NCBI GenBank assembly: GCA_029946065.1
Contig: JAQSDU010000003.1
Location: 1-64,000 of the forward strand
Source of the DNA: Flavobacterium sp.
Lineage (GTDB): Bacteria; Bacteroidota; Bacteroidia; Flavobacteriales; Flavobacteriaceae
Length of the DNA: 64,000 nt
Direction of reading: 5' to 3'
Shown: piece after piece, positions 52,828 to 61,899 of the stretch
How positions within the stretch are numbered: position 1 is the stretch's first letter
How the letters are laid out: each line of letters starts with the position of its first letter
Position numbers and translations under genes: made by a program
Notes under the pieces: generated by a model
What the model saw: only the letters and a program-made list of their open reading frames with translations
Database searches by the model: none
What the model was told of the DNA's origin: nothing

Positions 52828-52850
52828 AAATCCCGCACATTGCAGGATTT
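52828..52850 (-). terminator. Hairpin terminator of the DUF805 gene
   Basis: AAATCC...GGATTT with an inner GCA/TGC pair forms a stem with one mismatch, flanked by A9 on the left, i.e. T9 on the minus strand. It follows the DUF805 stop at 52864. Confidence 0.75.
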
Positions 52851-52863
52851 ATATTTTTTTGGA

Positions 52864-53283
52864 TTATGCTTCGGGTGTTCCGATTTCTTCAACTTCCTGA
52901 TAATCGCCTTTTGGATCTGGACCATATTCATTCTGACCAGAATCGCCTTCCGTACAAAGAAGAATAAGCATCCAGATACTGCCAATTATTGGAATAAGAA
53001 TGATAAAATAATACCATCCGCTTTTGCCCACATCATGCAAACGCCTTACTATTACTGCAATATTAGGAATGACATTTAACAATGCATAAAGGATATATAA
53101 AATAAAAAATACCATTCCGACTCCTGCGCTTTGAGTGGCTGCAGTAAGGGCGACTCCTACAAGTATCAACAAGGCTACAAAAATATAAAAGGCTAATATA
53201 AAATACCAGAATTCGCTTCTGCGCGCGCGACCATCAAAATTGGCGAAATTTTCGAAAACAACTTTTTTGTACCATTTAATCAT
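52864..53283 (-). CDS. DUF805 membrane protein
   Basis: 139 residues. DUF805 hallmarks are present: FANFDGRARRSEFWYFIL at the start, VIVRRLHDVGKSGWYYFI with four membrane helices, and a C-terminal soluble tail rich in Glu/Gly. The family is widespread and of unknown role. It precedes the CCC-motif and DUF2752 genes on the same strand but has its own terminator. Confidence 0.9.
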   Translation of the reverse strand: MIKWYKKVVFENFANFDGRARRSEFWYFILAFYIFVALLILVGVALTAATQSAGVGMVFFILYILYALLNVIPNIAVIVRRLHDVGKSGWYYFIILIPIIGSIWMLILLCTEGDSGQNEYGPDPKGDYQEVEEIGTPEA

Positions 53284-53411
53284 AATTTGTTTGGTTTATT
53301 TGTTTGGTCTTACTCTTAGGATTTTCAGTTACTCCCTCGATTTTTTTGATTATCAAGGAGATAAAAATAGCAAAATTTATTTAACATTGGTTTTTTCTTA
53401 CTATTATTTAA

Positions 53412-54767
53412 TCACAGGAAAATACGGTCAACGGCTTCCCAAAGTTCTATTTTATTGCCTTCAGGATCTAAAATCCAACCGAATTTTCCGTAGTCGAAAG
53501 TTTGCATATCACCAACAACCGTAACACCTTCCGTGCTTAATTGTGCCAAAAGCATTTCAAGATTTTCCACCCGAAAATTCTGCATGAACTGTTTTTGCGA
53601 AGGGGCAAAATAATCTGTTTCAGCAGCAAAAGGCGACCATTGTGTCATGCAGTCGTTACCTTCTTTGCCTTTCCACCAGAAACTCGAACCGTAGGAATCA
53701 GTTTTCAATCCGAGATGTTTGCCATACCATGCGACCAATTCTTTAGGATTTTCCGATTTAAAGAAAATGCCTCCGATACCCGTAACGCGTTTTTCTTCGA
53801 CGGTATTTTCAGACTTTCCGCTATAAACTTCCTTGATTTTATCGACAATGACTTGGGCCAGTTTTTCATGACTTTCGAAAGTCCATCCAGCGATATGTGG
53901 CGTTAGTAGTACATTTTCTGCGGCAAGTAGATATTGAAAAGCCTTTGGCGTCGCTGTATCTGTAAATAGATTTTCAAACGACAATTTTTCGTATTCCAAT
54001 ACGTCCAATCCGGCACCAAGTATTTTCCCGGATTGCAATGCTGCCACCAAATCGGCGGTTAAAACATTTTTACCGCGTGACGTATTGATCAGCCAAAATG
54101 GCTTTGCAAAGGCATTGATGAAATCGGCATTCACCATTTTATCCGTTTCCGGCGTCCATGGAATATGAAGGCTGAGTACATCAGCTTTTTGTTGAAGTGC
54201 TTCAAGTGGAACTTGTTTTGCATTGGCATCGCCGATATTTTCGAGAATATCATAACACAAGACTTCGACATCAAATCCGCGTAGTTTTTTGGCGAATGAT
54301 TTTCCCATATTCCCATAACCGATGAGTCCAACTGTTTTTCCATCGAGTTCGTGGCCACGGTTTTTTTCACGGTTCCAGTTTCCGGATTTGATTTCGCTGT
54401 TTGCTTTATTAAGGTTGTTGAAAAGTGAAAGGAGCATCGCCAGTGCGTGCTCTCCAACGGCATTTTTGTTACCTTCGGGTGCGGCAATCAATCTAATGCG
54501 TCTTTTGGTAGCATAATCAACGTCGATGCTTTCCAATCCAGCACCGACGCGGGCTATGAATTGCAAATTTACAGCATTGTCTAAAAACTTTCTATCTATT
54601 ATAAAACGACTTCGAATAACAATTCCTTGATAGTCCTGGATTTTGGCTTCAATTGCTTGTTTTGATGACGTATAATCTTCGTGATTTTCAAAACCGGCAT
54701 CCTTTAGTTGTTCTAACAATAATGGATGGTTGCTGTCGAGATGGAGTATTTTTATAACGTTTCGCAT
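53412..54767 (-). CDS. D-2-hydroxyacid dehydrogenase fused to a VOC (glyoxalase) domain
   Basis: 451 residues in two parts. Residues 1-315 are a full phosphoglycerate-dehydrogenase-like enzyme: RVGAGLESID, NAD motif IGYGNMGKSFAKKL, Arg in INTSRGKN, Glu in GLDVLEYE and His in LTPHIAGWTFE. Residues 325-451 are a vicinal-oxygen-chelate domain (VTGIGGIFFKSENPKELVAWYGKHL through GWILDPEGNKIELWE) of the kind usually encoded alone, where it starts at MEKRVTGIGGIFFK. Here the Met is Glu and no stop separates them. Probably a serine-pathway-type dehydrogenase with an attached binding or lyase domain. Both reading frames are intact. Confidence 0.9.
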   Translation of the reverse strand: MRNVIKILHLDSNHPLLLEQLKDAGFENHEDYTSSKQAIEAKIQDYQGIVIRSRFIIDRKFLDNAVNLQFIARVGAGLESIDVDYATKRRIRLIAAPEGNKNAVGEHALAMLLSLFNNLNKANSEIKSGNWNREKNRGHELDGKTVGLIGYGNMGKSFAKKLRGFDVEVLCYDILENIGDANAKQVPLEALQQKADVLSLHIPWTPETDKMVNADFINAFAKPFWLINTSRGKNVLTADLVAALQSGKILGAGLDVLEYEKLSFENLFTDTATPKAFQYLLAAENVLLTPHIAGWTFESHEKLAQVIVDKIKEVYSGKSENTVEEKRVTGIGGIFFKSENPKELVAWYGKHLGLKTDSYGSSFWWKGKEGNDCMTQWSPFAAETDYFAPSQKQFMQNFRVENLEMLLAQLSTEGVTVVGDMQTFDYGKFGWILDPEGNKIELWEAVDRIFL

Positions 54768-54787
54768 TTTAAGTATATATGAGTTTC

Positions 54788-54876
54788 AACCGCAAAGCAC
54801 ACAAAGCTTTCGGCGAAGATTAAAAAGAAGGGCTTCGAGCAACTTTGTGAAAAACTTTGCGCCTTTGCGGTAAAAT
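54788..54876. repeat. Inverted repeat of the CCGCAAAGCACAC family
   Basis: AACCGCAAAGCACACAAAGC on the left pairs loosely with CTTTGTGAAAAACTTTGCGC and CTTTGCGGT on the right; the loop holds a second small hairpin. It fills the gap between proC and the dehydrogenase-VOC gene, same strand. Confidence 0.75.
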
Positions 54877-54879
54877 TAA

Positions 54880-55656
54880 TTATCCTTTTATTTTTTGCAA
54901 AGAAGTCTTAATTCCCTTTATGAGTGAAGAACTAAATCCTTGGTGTTCCATTTCGTTCAAGCCAACAATAGTGCAGCCTTGCGGGGTTGTCACTTTGTCG
55001 ATCAACTGTTCCGGATGTATTTTTTCTTGCATGACCATTTGCGCAGCGCCCATTACAGTTTGTGCAGCAATCGCCAATGCAGTTTGCGAATCAAAACCAA
55101 TTTCGATCCCGGCTTGCATCGAGGCACGAATATAACGTAAGGCATAAGCCGTTCCGCAAGCGCCGAGAACAGTAGCGGCATCCATCAGTTTTTCATCGAT
55201 AACGGGAACGGTTCCCAAATCTTGGAATAGCGAAATAACGTCTTGTGCGGCAACTTTATTTTTTTCCGCGAAAGCGATACAAGTTGCAGAAGCCGCAAAT
55301 TGCGCTGCGATATTGGGCATGATCCTGACAATGGAATGTTGGCCTTCAGTTTTGACTTCCAGCGCTTCAATGGTAAGCCCGCTTACGGCTGAGGCGATGA
55401 TTTTATTGGAAATAACGGGTAATATTTCATTCAAAACGGTATCCACCTGATAAGGTTTTACGGTTAAAATGATGATGTCGGCGTCTTGAATATTGTGTTT
55501 ATTGTCAGCCGAAACGGTAATTCCTTTGTCTTGTAAATATTGAATGCCCGCGGTATTGCGTCGTGTAACGGTAATTTTTCTGTTTGTTGCGTATTGCGAA
55601 AGTCCCAACGCTATCGCCACGCCGAGATTTCCCCCGCCGATGATATGTATTTTCAT
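54880..55656 (-). CDS. proC: Pyrroline-5-carboxylate reductase
   Basis: 258 residues. Rossmann motif IGGGNLGVAIA at the start; the C-terminal dimer domain includes AATVLGACGTAYALRYIRA and TTPQGCTIVGLNEME, the family signature. It reduces pyrroline-5-carboxylate to proline. The gene ends 4 bases from an inverted repeat and starts 13 bases after mgtE; mgtE and proC may share a transcript. Confidence 0.93.
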   Translation of the reverse strand: MKIHIIGGGNLGVAIALGLSQYATNRKITVTRRNTAGIQYLQDKGITVSADNKHNIQDADIIILTVKPYQVDTVLNEILPVISNKIIASAVSGLTIEALEVKTEGQHSIVRIMPNIAAQFAASATCIAFAEKNKVAAQDVISLFQDLGTVPVIDEKLMDAATVLGACGTAYALRYIRASMQAGIEIGFDSQTALAIAAQTVMGAAQMVMQEKIHPEQLIDKVTTPQGCTIVGLNEMEHQGFSSSLIKGIKTSLQKIKG

Positions 55657-55669
55657 AATGAATTGGTTT

Positions 55670-57019
55670 TTAAAGGCCTAAAATTAATCGTGCGATGACA
55701 AAGTACAAAAAAATACCGAATACGTCATTGGTCGTTGTTATAAATGGTCCGGTTGCAATGGCCGGATCAATTTTATTGCGGTGCAGCAATAATGGCACGA
55801 GCGTTCCTAAGGTAGCAGCAAAAAGGATTACTGCAATCATCGAAATCGAAATGGCAATACCAACCAACAATTGTCCATATAAAATGGTGTGATACAGCAA
55901 CAGAAACAGCGAAATAATGGTTCCCGAAATCATCGAAACGGTAAGCTCCTTACTAAAGTAATTTCGGTTAAATTCCTTTACCGAACCGTTTGCCAAACCT
56001 TGTACTACAATTGCCGAAGCCTGTACGCCAATGTTTCCGGCCGTCGCAGAAAGCAGCGGTACAAATATGAACAAGGTTTCGAATTGTTTGGTAAGTTGGC
56101 TGTTGCTCTCTAAAACTTGAGAAGCAAAAAGCTCAATTACCATTCCCATCAAAAGCCATGGTAATCGCGCTTTAGTGAGTTCAAGAACGCTGTCCGTCGC
56201 TTCTACGTCTTGCGTGATACCTGCAGCCATTTGGTAATCTTTGTCGGCTTCGTCCTTGATTACATCTACGATGTCGTCGATTGTGATGCGACCTACCAAT
56301 CTTCCCATTTCATCTACAACAGGAATAGCTTCCAAGTCATATTTCTGCATGATTCGCGCCACTTCAACATCTTCGTCGTTCACTTTTACCGAATTGAGTT
56401 TTCGGATATAAATTTCACTAATTTGTGTTTTTGTTGAAGTTGTAAGCAAATCTTTCAGCGAAAGTCTTCCTTTCAAACGGTCTTCATCATCTACCACATA
56501 AATAGAATGTACGCGGGAAATATTCTCGGCTTGGATGCGCATTTCTTTCACACAAGTCAAAACGCTCCAGTTTTCGTTGACTTTCACGAGTTCTTTGTGC
56601 ATGATTCCACCTGCAGTGTCTTCGTCGTAGCGCAATAAGTCAACAATGTCTTTGGCGTGCTCAACATCTTGAAGTTCGGAGATTACTTCTTCTTTTTTGC
56701 TTTGCGAAAGTTCGGCGATAATGTCAGCAGCGTCATTGGTTTCGAGTTCATCGAGTTCTTCTGCAATCTCTTTTGGCGTAAGCCTTCGGAGGATATTTTC
56801 GCGGAGATCGTCATCGAGTTCCAACAGAATTTCAGCCGTTTTTTCACTGTCTAAGACCTTGAAAATATAAGTCGCTTCTTCAAAACCGAGTTCATCAAGG
56901 ATTTCAGCAATGTCGGCGTGGTGCATATCGTTAAGTAAAACTTCCAATTCATGGTCGTTTTTACTTTCGATATACTGCTCGATTTGACTGATAAATTCCT
57001 TGCTGATTTTAAACTCCAT
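55670..57019 (-). CDS. mgtE: Magnesium transporter
   Basis: 449 residues. MgtE N-domain of helical repeats (1-130), two CBS domains (135-255, with [17 protein letters not shown] and [21 protein letters not shown]), then five membrane helices with the pore signature [20 protein letters not shown]. It imports Mg2+ and closes when cytoplasmic Mg2+ binds the CBS region. Its start overlaps the end of rsmA by 11 bases, a neighbour order common in Flavobacteria. Confidence 0.96.
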   Translation of the reverse strand: MEFKISKEFISQIEQYIESKNDHELEVLLNDMHHADIAEILDELGFEEATYIFKVLDSEKTAEILLELDDDLRENILRRLTPKEIAEELDELETNDAADIIAELSQSKKEEVISELQDVEHAKDIVDLLRYDEDTAGGIMHKELVKVNENWSVLTCVKEMRIQAENISRVHSIYVVDDEDRLKGRLSLKDLLTTSTKTQISEIYIRKLNSVKVNDEDVEVARIMQKYDLEAIPVVDEMGRLVGRITIDDIVDVIKDEADKDYQMAAGITQDVEATDSVLELTKARLPWLLMGMVIELFASQVLESNSQLTKQFETLFIFVPLLSATAGNIGVQASAIVVQGLANGSVKEFNRNYFSKELTVSMISGTIISLFLLLYHTILYGQLLVGIAISISMIAVILFAATLGTLVPLLLHRNKIDPAIATGPFITTTNDVFGIFLYFVIARLILGL

Positions 57020-57788
57020 CGGCGGCTATTTTTTGGGTAAGGGCAATAAATTCTATATAATCCAACTGTTCCGGACGTTTGTCAAAGATAGTATCTTCTC
57101 TTAAATTATCCGATAAATTTAGCGTTTTTAAACTGTTACGTAATGTTTTCCTTCTTTGCTGAAAAGCGGTTTTTACGACGGTAAAGAACAATTTTTCAGG
57201 ACACGGCAATGTGATTTCTGCTTTTCGGCGCAATCGTAAAACACCCGATTTTACTTTTGGCGGCGGATTGAAAACGGTTTCATCAACGGTGAATAGATAT
57301 TCAGCATCGTAAAAAGCTTGTACTAAAACAGATAGAATTCCATAAGCTTTGGAGCCTTTTTTCTCGCAAATTCTTTCGGCAACTTCCTTCTGGAACATGC
57401 CTGCGAATTCTGGAATCTGGTTCCGAAAATCGAGTGTGCGAAAGACGATTTGCGTTGAAATATTATACGGAAAATTCCCGATGATGGCAAATTGCTTGCC
57501 TTCAAAAATTTCGTTGATATTGTATTTCAGGAAATCTTTCGAGATGATTTTTCCTTGTAATTTTGGATAATGCGCATTGAGATATTCCACCGATTCTGTA
57601 TCGATTTCTATGACATAAGTCGTTGTTGGTTTCTCCAATAAGTATTTCGTCAAAACGCCCATTCCGGGACCGATTTCTAGGATGTCGTCGTAGCCTTCAA
57701 AATTCAAAGTGTCGGCAATCGCTTGTGCGATACTTTCGTCTTTTAGGAAATGCTGTCCGAGGTGTTTTTTGGCTTTTACGTTATCCAT
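57009..57788 (-). CDS. rsmA: 16S rRNA (adenine-1518/1519-N6) dimethyltransferase
   Basis: 259 residues. SAM motif [15 protein letters not shown], catalytic [10 protein letters not shown] (NxPY variant NFPY) and the family start [11 protein letters not shown]. It dimethylates two adjacent adenines near the 3' end of 16S rRNA during ribosome maturation. Translationally coupled to mgtE by an 11-base overlap. Confidence 0.97.
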   Translation of the reverse strand: MDNVKAKKHLGQHFLKDESIAQAIADTLNFEGYDDILEIGPGMGVLTKYLLEKPTTTYVIEIDTESVEYLNAHYPKLQGKIISKDFLKYNINEIFEGKQFAIIGNFPYNISTQIVFRTLDFRNQIPEFAGMFQKEVAERICEKKGSKAYGILSVLVQAFYDAEYLFTVDETVFNPPPKVKSGVLRLRRKAEITLPCPEKLFFTVVKTAFQQRRKTLRNSLKTLNLSDNLREDTIFDKRPEQLDYIEFIALTQKIAADGV

Positions 57789-57789
57789 T

Positions 57790-58025
57790 TTAAGGTGCTA
57801 AGGTGTTTTTTTGCCGCAAAGGCACTAAGACACTAAGTTAAGTTAAATTTTTGTTTGCCTTGAAGGCGCAAAGTTAATTTATCTGAAGTTGTTAAGTTTT
57901 TTGCTGCGAAGTTGATCAGACAATAATTTCTTATATTTACTGTAAGGACACCAAGACGCTAAATTAATTTATTGATCCCAACCTAAAAACCTTCGTGCCT
58001 TTGTGCCGTCGAGGCAATTCCTTGT
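57790..58025. repeat. Two tandem intergenic repeats of the GCAAAGGCACTAAGACAC family
   Basis: The 242-base gap between DUF4286 and rsmA has two imperfect inverted repeats: 57790-57880 (GCCGCAAAGGCACTAAGACA with CCTTGAAGGCGCAAAG) and 57945-58025 (GGACACCAAGACGCTAA with TTCGTGCCTTTGTGCC). The words GCAAAGGC, ACTAAGAC and CCTTTGTG are shared with 30619, 54788 and 60333. Nothing protein-like is seen. Confidence 0.7.
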
Positions 58026-58030
58026 GTCTC

Positions 58031-58354
58031 TTATTCCACACTAAAATAATCCGCCATCACTTCTAATTCTGTGCGAAAAGCCAACATTTTATCAGCAAAT
58101 AGGCGCAAGCCTTCTTCCCGTAATCTTGGTGCATCTTCGGCATAATAGCGGTCTAAAGTTTCCTTTGAATCGGTGGTATATTGCACTGCATAGGTGTGGC
58201 CGCCCATTTCTTCGTCAACGAGCACTTTTACTAATCTTGCAGAAGTAAATTTTCCCGTTGCCAGCACGTCGTTAATATGTTTGCCCTGCATCCATTGCAG
58301 CCATTTTTCGTGAATCGATTCGTCGATGTTGGAGGTTACGTTGTAAACAATCAT
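58031..58354 (-). CDS. DUF4286 family protein
   Basis: 107 residues, the standard length. The pattern MIVYNVTSNIDESIHEKWLQ, then ATGKFTSARLVKVLVDEEMG and TYAVQYTTDSKETLDRYYAE is that of DUF4286, an alpha-beta fold related to dimeric ABM-like domains. Role unknown; its position between rsmA and a TPR gene is conserved in Flavobacteria. Confidence 0.92.
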   Translation of the reverse strand: MIVYNVTSNIDESIHEKWLQWMQGKHINDVLATGKFTSARLVKVLVDEEMGGHTYAVQYTTDSKETLDRYYAEDAPRLREEGLRLFADKMLAFRTELEVMADYFSVE

Positions 58355-58357
58355 GTG

Positions 58358-58437
58358 GACTTTAGACTTTAGATTTTAGATTTCAGATTGACTGAAGCTA
58401 AAATTGGAATTTAGAATTTGAAATTTGGAATATCCTT
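58358..58437. repeat. AT-rich repeats of TTTAGATTT and TTGGAATTT words
   Basis: Between the TPR and DUF4286 genes: ACTTTAGACTTTAGATTTTA (about five copies of a 7-9 base word), then AAATTGGAATTTAGAATTTG and AAATTTGGAATATCC. The first words also appear at 35691-35712, the second in the hairpin terminators. Confidence 0.6.
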
Positions 58438-58438
58438 T

Positions 58439-60223
58439 TTACAAGTTGGTGTCGCCGCGCAATTGCCTGTATTTTTGTCGCGCATCGATAAAATAAATAC
58501 TGTCTTCGTGGCTAAAAATTACCTTTTCATAAAGCGCTTTGGCTTTTTCGACATCTTTGAGTTGTTTGTTATAGATTTCGGCAGAAAAATACAAGGCTTC
58601 ATCGATGTAAATGCCTTCGGCGAATTTGTCGATTATGGTTTGGTATTGTGCCAATGCCGCGGTATAATCGCCTTGTTTTTCGTAAACTTTTCCCAATCGC
58701 AGCAATGTTACATCTTGGATTTCGTCGGTTTTATGTTCTTTTAAAACCAATAAAAATTCTGCCAATGCTTCCGGAATTTTATTTTGATACAAAAGATAAT
58801 CAGCACGGGCGAATTTTTTTAGATCGGTTTGCGTGGAATCGGCCACGGTATTGTCATTTATCAGTAAAAAATATTCGAGTGCATCATTGGCGATCAGTTG
58901 TGTGGAAGCCGATTTTAATTCTTTAAACTGTTTCTGCGCCCATTCGAAATCACCTTTAAAATAACTCGTTTTTGCTGATTTTAGGCTGGCTTCGTGACCC
59001 ACTTCGTCATTTTTTAAATCGTCTTCAATCTGGGAATAATAAATCAGTGCTTGGTTGAATTTTTGTTCGTACAACAAGATATCGGCGAGTTCCATCTTCA
59101 GATCGGCAGCTTGGTATTTGTTGATGTTGATTTCCAGTGCGGCTTTCAGCATTGTTTTTCCCAATTCCGGATTGTTCATGTTGAAGGTCACGAAATGTGC
59201 TTCTACAATTTGCAAAGGCAATGAAAACGGTGCAATTCCAAATTGTGTCAAAAGTGCGTCTAGTTCGGTTTTTATCGCAGGAAAATCTTTGTCGGTTGCT
59301 TTTTCGATTTTCATCGACATTAAAAAAGTATGTGCCTGAATTTGCAATTCCTGATCCTGCGTGTTTTCAAGCACAAAAGAAAAAATTTCTTTTGCAGTTT
59401 CGTCATCGCCTTCGTCCATCGCCAGTTGCGCAAGATTTACGATGTTGGCGAAAGTTTCGGGTTCTCGTTTGTAGATCGCTTTTTCCTGAATAAATGCTTT
59501 ACCGTAATCTTTTTGCTGTACATAAAACCAGCTCAGGTATTGATTCCAGAATGTGTCTTGACTTTTTTGGGCGCGAACCAAAAGTGCTTTTTTGAGTGTA
59601 ATGTTAAATGTAGCTTCGCTTTCTTCATCTTCAGTCATGAATTTCGCCAGTTGGTTCTGGATCATAATATAGCTGTTCGGGTTTTTGAAAGATTCATCCA
59701 AAAATGTATCAATCATCTTGTCAGTATTGCCCAATTGCCCATAAATGACCGCCATTTGGTAATTGAAATTGAATTTCGGCTCAAGTGACTGTCCTAATTC
59801 ATAAGCTTTTAGTGCATATTCGGGAACAACTCTTTTTTCAAAAACCGCCGCAACGGCATAAACATTCGACGGGTTTTTTTTAATTTCTTCTAAAGATAAA
59901 TCGTAGTATTTTTTAGCTTGTGCCGTATTTTTTTGCAGTTGGTAATTATAACCCAATTCTACCAAAAGATTGGCCTGTTTGAACTTGTCGTACCGCTCGT
60001 TGATTAGTGTTTCTGCTTTTTGGAATTGCGAAAGCTGCTGGTAACATTCGACGACTTTTTGGAAATAATTGCTATTCGCCGATTGATTTTTGAGCAAATC
60101 CTCATAGCTGATAAGTGCTTTTTCAAAATCGCCTTTGTCGAAATAATTCTGCGCCAACTGATCGCCTTGGGCGAAAGCCGACATAGACAAAAACAGTAAA
60201 ATCGAGGATAGGAATAATTTCAT
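58439..60223 (-). CDS. Secreted tetratricopeptide repeat protein
   Basis: 594 residues with a signal peptide (cleavage AFA-QG). It is almost entirely TPR: FDKGDFEKALISYEDLL, LAQFQKAE-like LSQFQKAETLINERYDKFKQ, through to KVYEKQGDYTAALAQYQTII and IYNKQLKDVEKAKALYEKVI; about twelve units. Such periplasmic TPR proteins serve as scaffolds in envelope complexes. Located between serS and DUF4286 as usual in Flavobacteriaceae. Partner unknown. Confidence 0.9.
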   Translation of the reverse strand: MKLFLSSILLFLSMSAFAQGDQLAQNYFDKGDFEKALISYEDLLKNQSANSNYFQKVVECYQQLSQFQKAETLINERYDKFKQANLLVELGYNYQLQKNTAQAKKYYDLSLEEIKKNPSNVYAVAAVFEKRVVPEYALKAYELGQSLEPKFNFNYQMAVIYGQLGNTDKMIDTFLDESFKNPNSYIMIQNQLAKFMTEDEESEATFNITLKKALLVRAQKSQDTFWNQYLSWFYVQQKDYGKAFIQEKAIYKREPETFANIVNLAQLAMDEGDDETAKEIFSFVLENTQDQELQIQAHTFLMSMKIEKATDKDFPAIKTELDALLTQFGIAPFSLPLQIVEAHFVTFNMNNPELGKTMLKAALEININKYQAADLKMELADILLYEQKFNQALIYYSQIEDDLKNDEVGHEASLKSAKTSYFKGDFEWAQKQFKELKSASTQLIANDALEYFLLINDNTVADSTQTDLKKFARADYLLYQNKIPEALAEFLLVLKEHKTDEIQDVTLLRLGKVYEKQGDYTAALAQYQTIIDKFAEGIYIDEALYFSAEIYNKQLKDVEKAKALYEKVIFSHEDSIYFIDARQKYRQLRGDTNL

Positions 60224-60332
60224 TTTCAGTTTAATATCAATGTACTAATATAACAATAAGTTTACCAAATTAGTATTATTGTTTAAGCGATTTAAACATT
60301 AAAGGACATTAAGTCAAAATTAGGTTTTAAAA

Positions 60333-60416
60333 ATTTAACCGCAAAGTGCAAAAAGTTTTACGCAACGTTTTTAAAGAATTGCTTAGAGAACTTTGTGTTT
60401 TCTTTGTGGTTAAATC
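60333..60416. repeat. Inverted repeat of the AACCGCAAAGTGC family
   Basis: AATTTAACCGCAAAGTGCAA and AAAGTTTTACGC on the left mirror AACTTTGTGTTTTCTTTGTG and GTTAAAT on the right. It separates serS from the TPR gene on the same strand. Confidence 0.75.
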
Positions 60417-60431
60417 TATTTCTTGATGTTA

Positions 60432-61703
60432 CTAATTAATGATATCGAAACCGGTGTATGGTCGAAGTACTTCTGGAATCACGATGCCTTCTGGTGTTTG
60501 GTAATTTTCAAGAATCCCTGCCAATACGCGCGGTAGCGCCAAAGAACTTCCGTTCAAGGTGTGCGCCAGTTGGTTTTTGCCATCCTTATCTCGGAAACGC
60601 AATTTGAGTCGATTGGACTGAAAAGTCTCGAAATTAGAAACAGAACTGATTTCCAGCCAACGGTCTTGAGCGGTGGAAAACACTTCGAAATCATAGGTCA
60701 TCGCTGATGCAAATCCCATATCGCCGCCACAAAGACGCAAGATGCGATAAGGCAACTTCAATTCCTGCATGAGCATTTTTACGTGTTCCACCATGCCTTC
60801 CAAAGCTTCATAAGATTTATCAGGGTGTTCGATGCGTACAATTTCTACCTTGTCAAACTGGTGCAAACGGTTCAATCCACGCACGTGTGCTCCATAAGAA
60901 CCTGCTTCCCTGCGAAAACATGGTGTGTATGCCGTGCATAAAACCGGTAGTTCATTTTCGTTCAGGATTACATCGCGGAATAAATTCGTAACGGGCACTT
61001 CTGCGGTCGGAATTAAATATAAATTATCGGTAGCATCATGGTACATTTGCCCTTCTTTGTCTGGTAATTGTCCGGTTCCGTAGCCCGAAGCTTCGTTTAC
61101 CAAATGTGGGACTTGGTATTCATTATAACCTGCGGCAGTATTTTTGTCTAGGAAATAAGTAATCAGTGCACGTTGTAATTTAGCACCTTTTCCTTTATAA
61201 ACTGGAAATCCTGCGCCGGTGATTTTATTGCCCAATTCGAAATCGATGATGTCGTATTTTTTTACAAGATCCCAATGCGGCTGCGCACCTTCGTGCAAAA
61301 CGGGAATAGCGCCTTCCTGAAAAACGTTTATGTTCTCTTCGGGCGTTTTGCCTTCTGGAACCAAATCGTAAGGGAGATTGGGGATGGTGTATAATCTGTT
61401 GGTTAAGTCTGTTGCGAAAACGTCTAATTTTTCTGCCAATTCTTTGCTGCTTTCTTTTAGGAGAATGGTTTTTTCCTTTAAGATGGCAGCTTTTGCTTTT
61501 TCACCAGATTTCATCAATTCGCCAATATCTTTCGATAATTTGTTCGATTCGGCCAAAGTATTGTCGAGTTCTGCTTGTGTGCTCCTTCTTTTTTCGTCTA
61601 GCGAAATGATTTCGGCTATGGATGCTTGCGCGTCGATATTGCGTTTTGCCAAAGCTTTTACTACTTTTTCCTGATTGTCTCTGATGAATGCGATCTGTAA
61701 CAT
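60432..61703 (-). CDS. serS: Seryl-tRNA synthetase
   Basis: 423 residues. The N-terminal helical arm (about 30-105) is followed by the class II core: motif 2 TPCFRREAGSYG and motif 3 NGSSLALPRVLAGILENYQ. It loads serine on tRNA-Ser. A minus strand TAAATTTG (61759-61752) is a possible promoter, 49 bases upstream. Confidence 0.98.
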   Translation of the reverse strand: MLQIAFIRDNQEKVVKALAKRNIDAQASIAEIISLDEKRRSTQAELDNTLAESNKLSKDIGELMKSGEKAKAAILKEKTILLKESSKELAEKLDVFATDLTNRLYTIPNLPYDLVPEGKTPEENINVFQEGAIPVLHEGAQPHWDLVKKYDIIDFELGNKITGAGFPVYKGKGAKLQRALITYFLDKNTAAGYNEYQVPHLVNEASGYGTGQLPDKEGQMYHDATDNLYLIPTAEVPVTNLFRDVILNENELPVLCTAYTPCFRREAGSYGAHVRGLNRLHQFDKVEIVRIEHPDKSYEALEGMVEHVKMLMQELKLPYRILRLCGGDMGFASAMTYDFEVFSTAQDRWLEISSVSNFETFQSNRLKLRFRDKDGKNQLAHTLNGSSLALPRVLAGILENYQTPEGIVIPEVLRPYTGFDIIN

Positions 61704-61871
61704 GAGCTGATTTTAATTTTTTTTCGCGGAACTTTCCGGATTTCGAAGCAGCAAATTTAATGAAATGTTTTGTATTGTATGCGCTTCGGAAGTGGAATTG
61801 CTAGGGTTTTACAATTCGCTTAAATAATTATTAAAAATGCAGTCATCGATAACAAAACGCAGAATTTATCT

Positions 61872-61879
61872 TATATTTG
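61872..61879 (+). promoter_or_regulatory. Likely -7 promoter element of the M1 aminopeptidase gene
   Basis: TATATTTG lies 21 bases before the ATG at 61900 and after an earlier in-frame ATG at 61837; this supports the start at 61900. Confidence 0.6.
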
Positions 61880-61899
61880 GGGCAAAAATTGTGCATATA

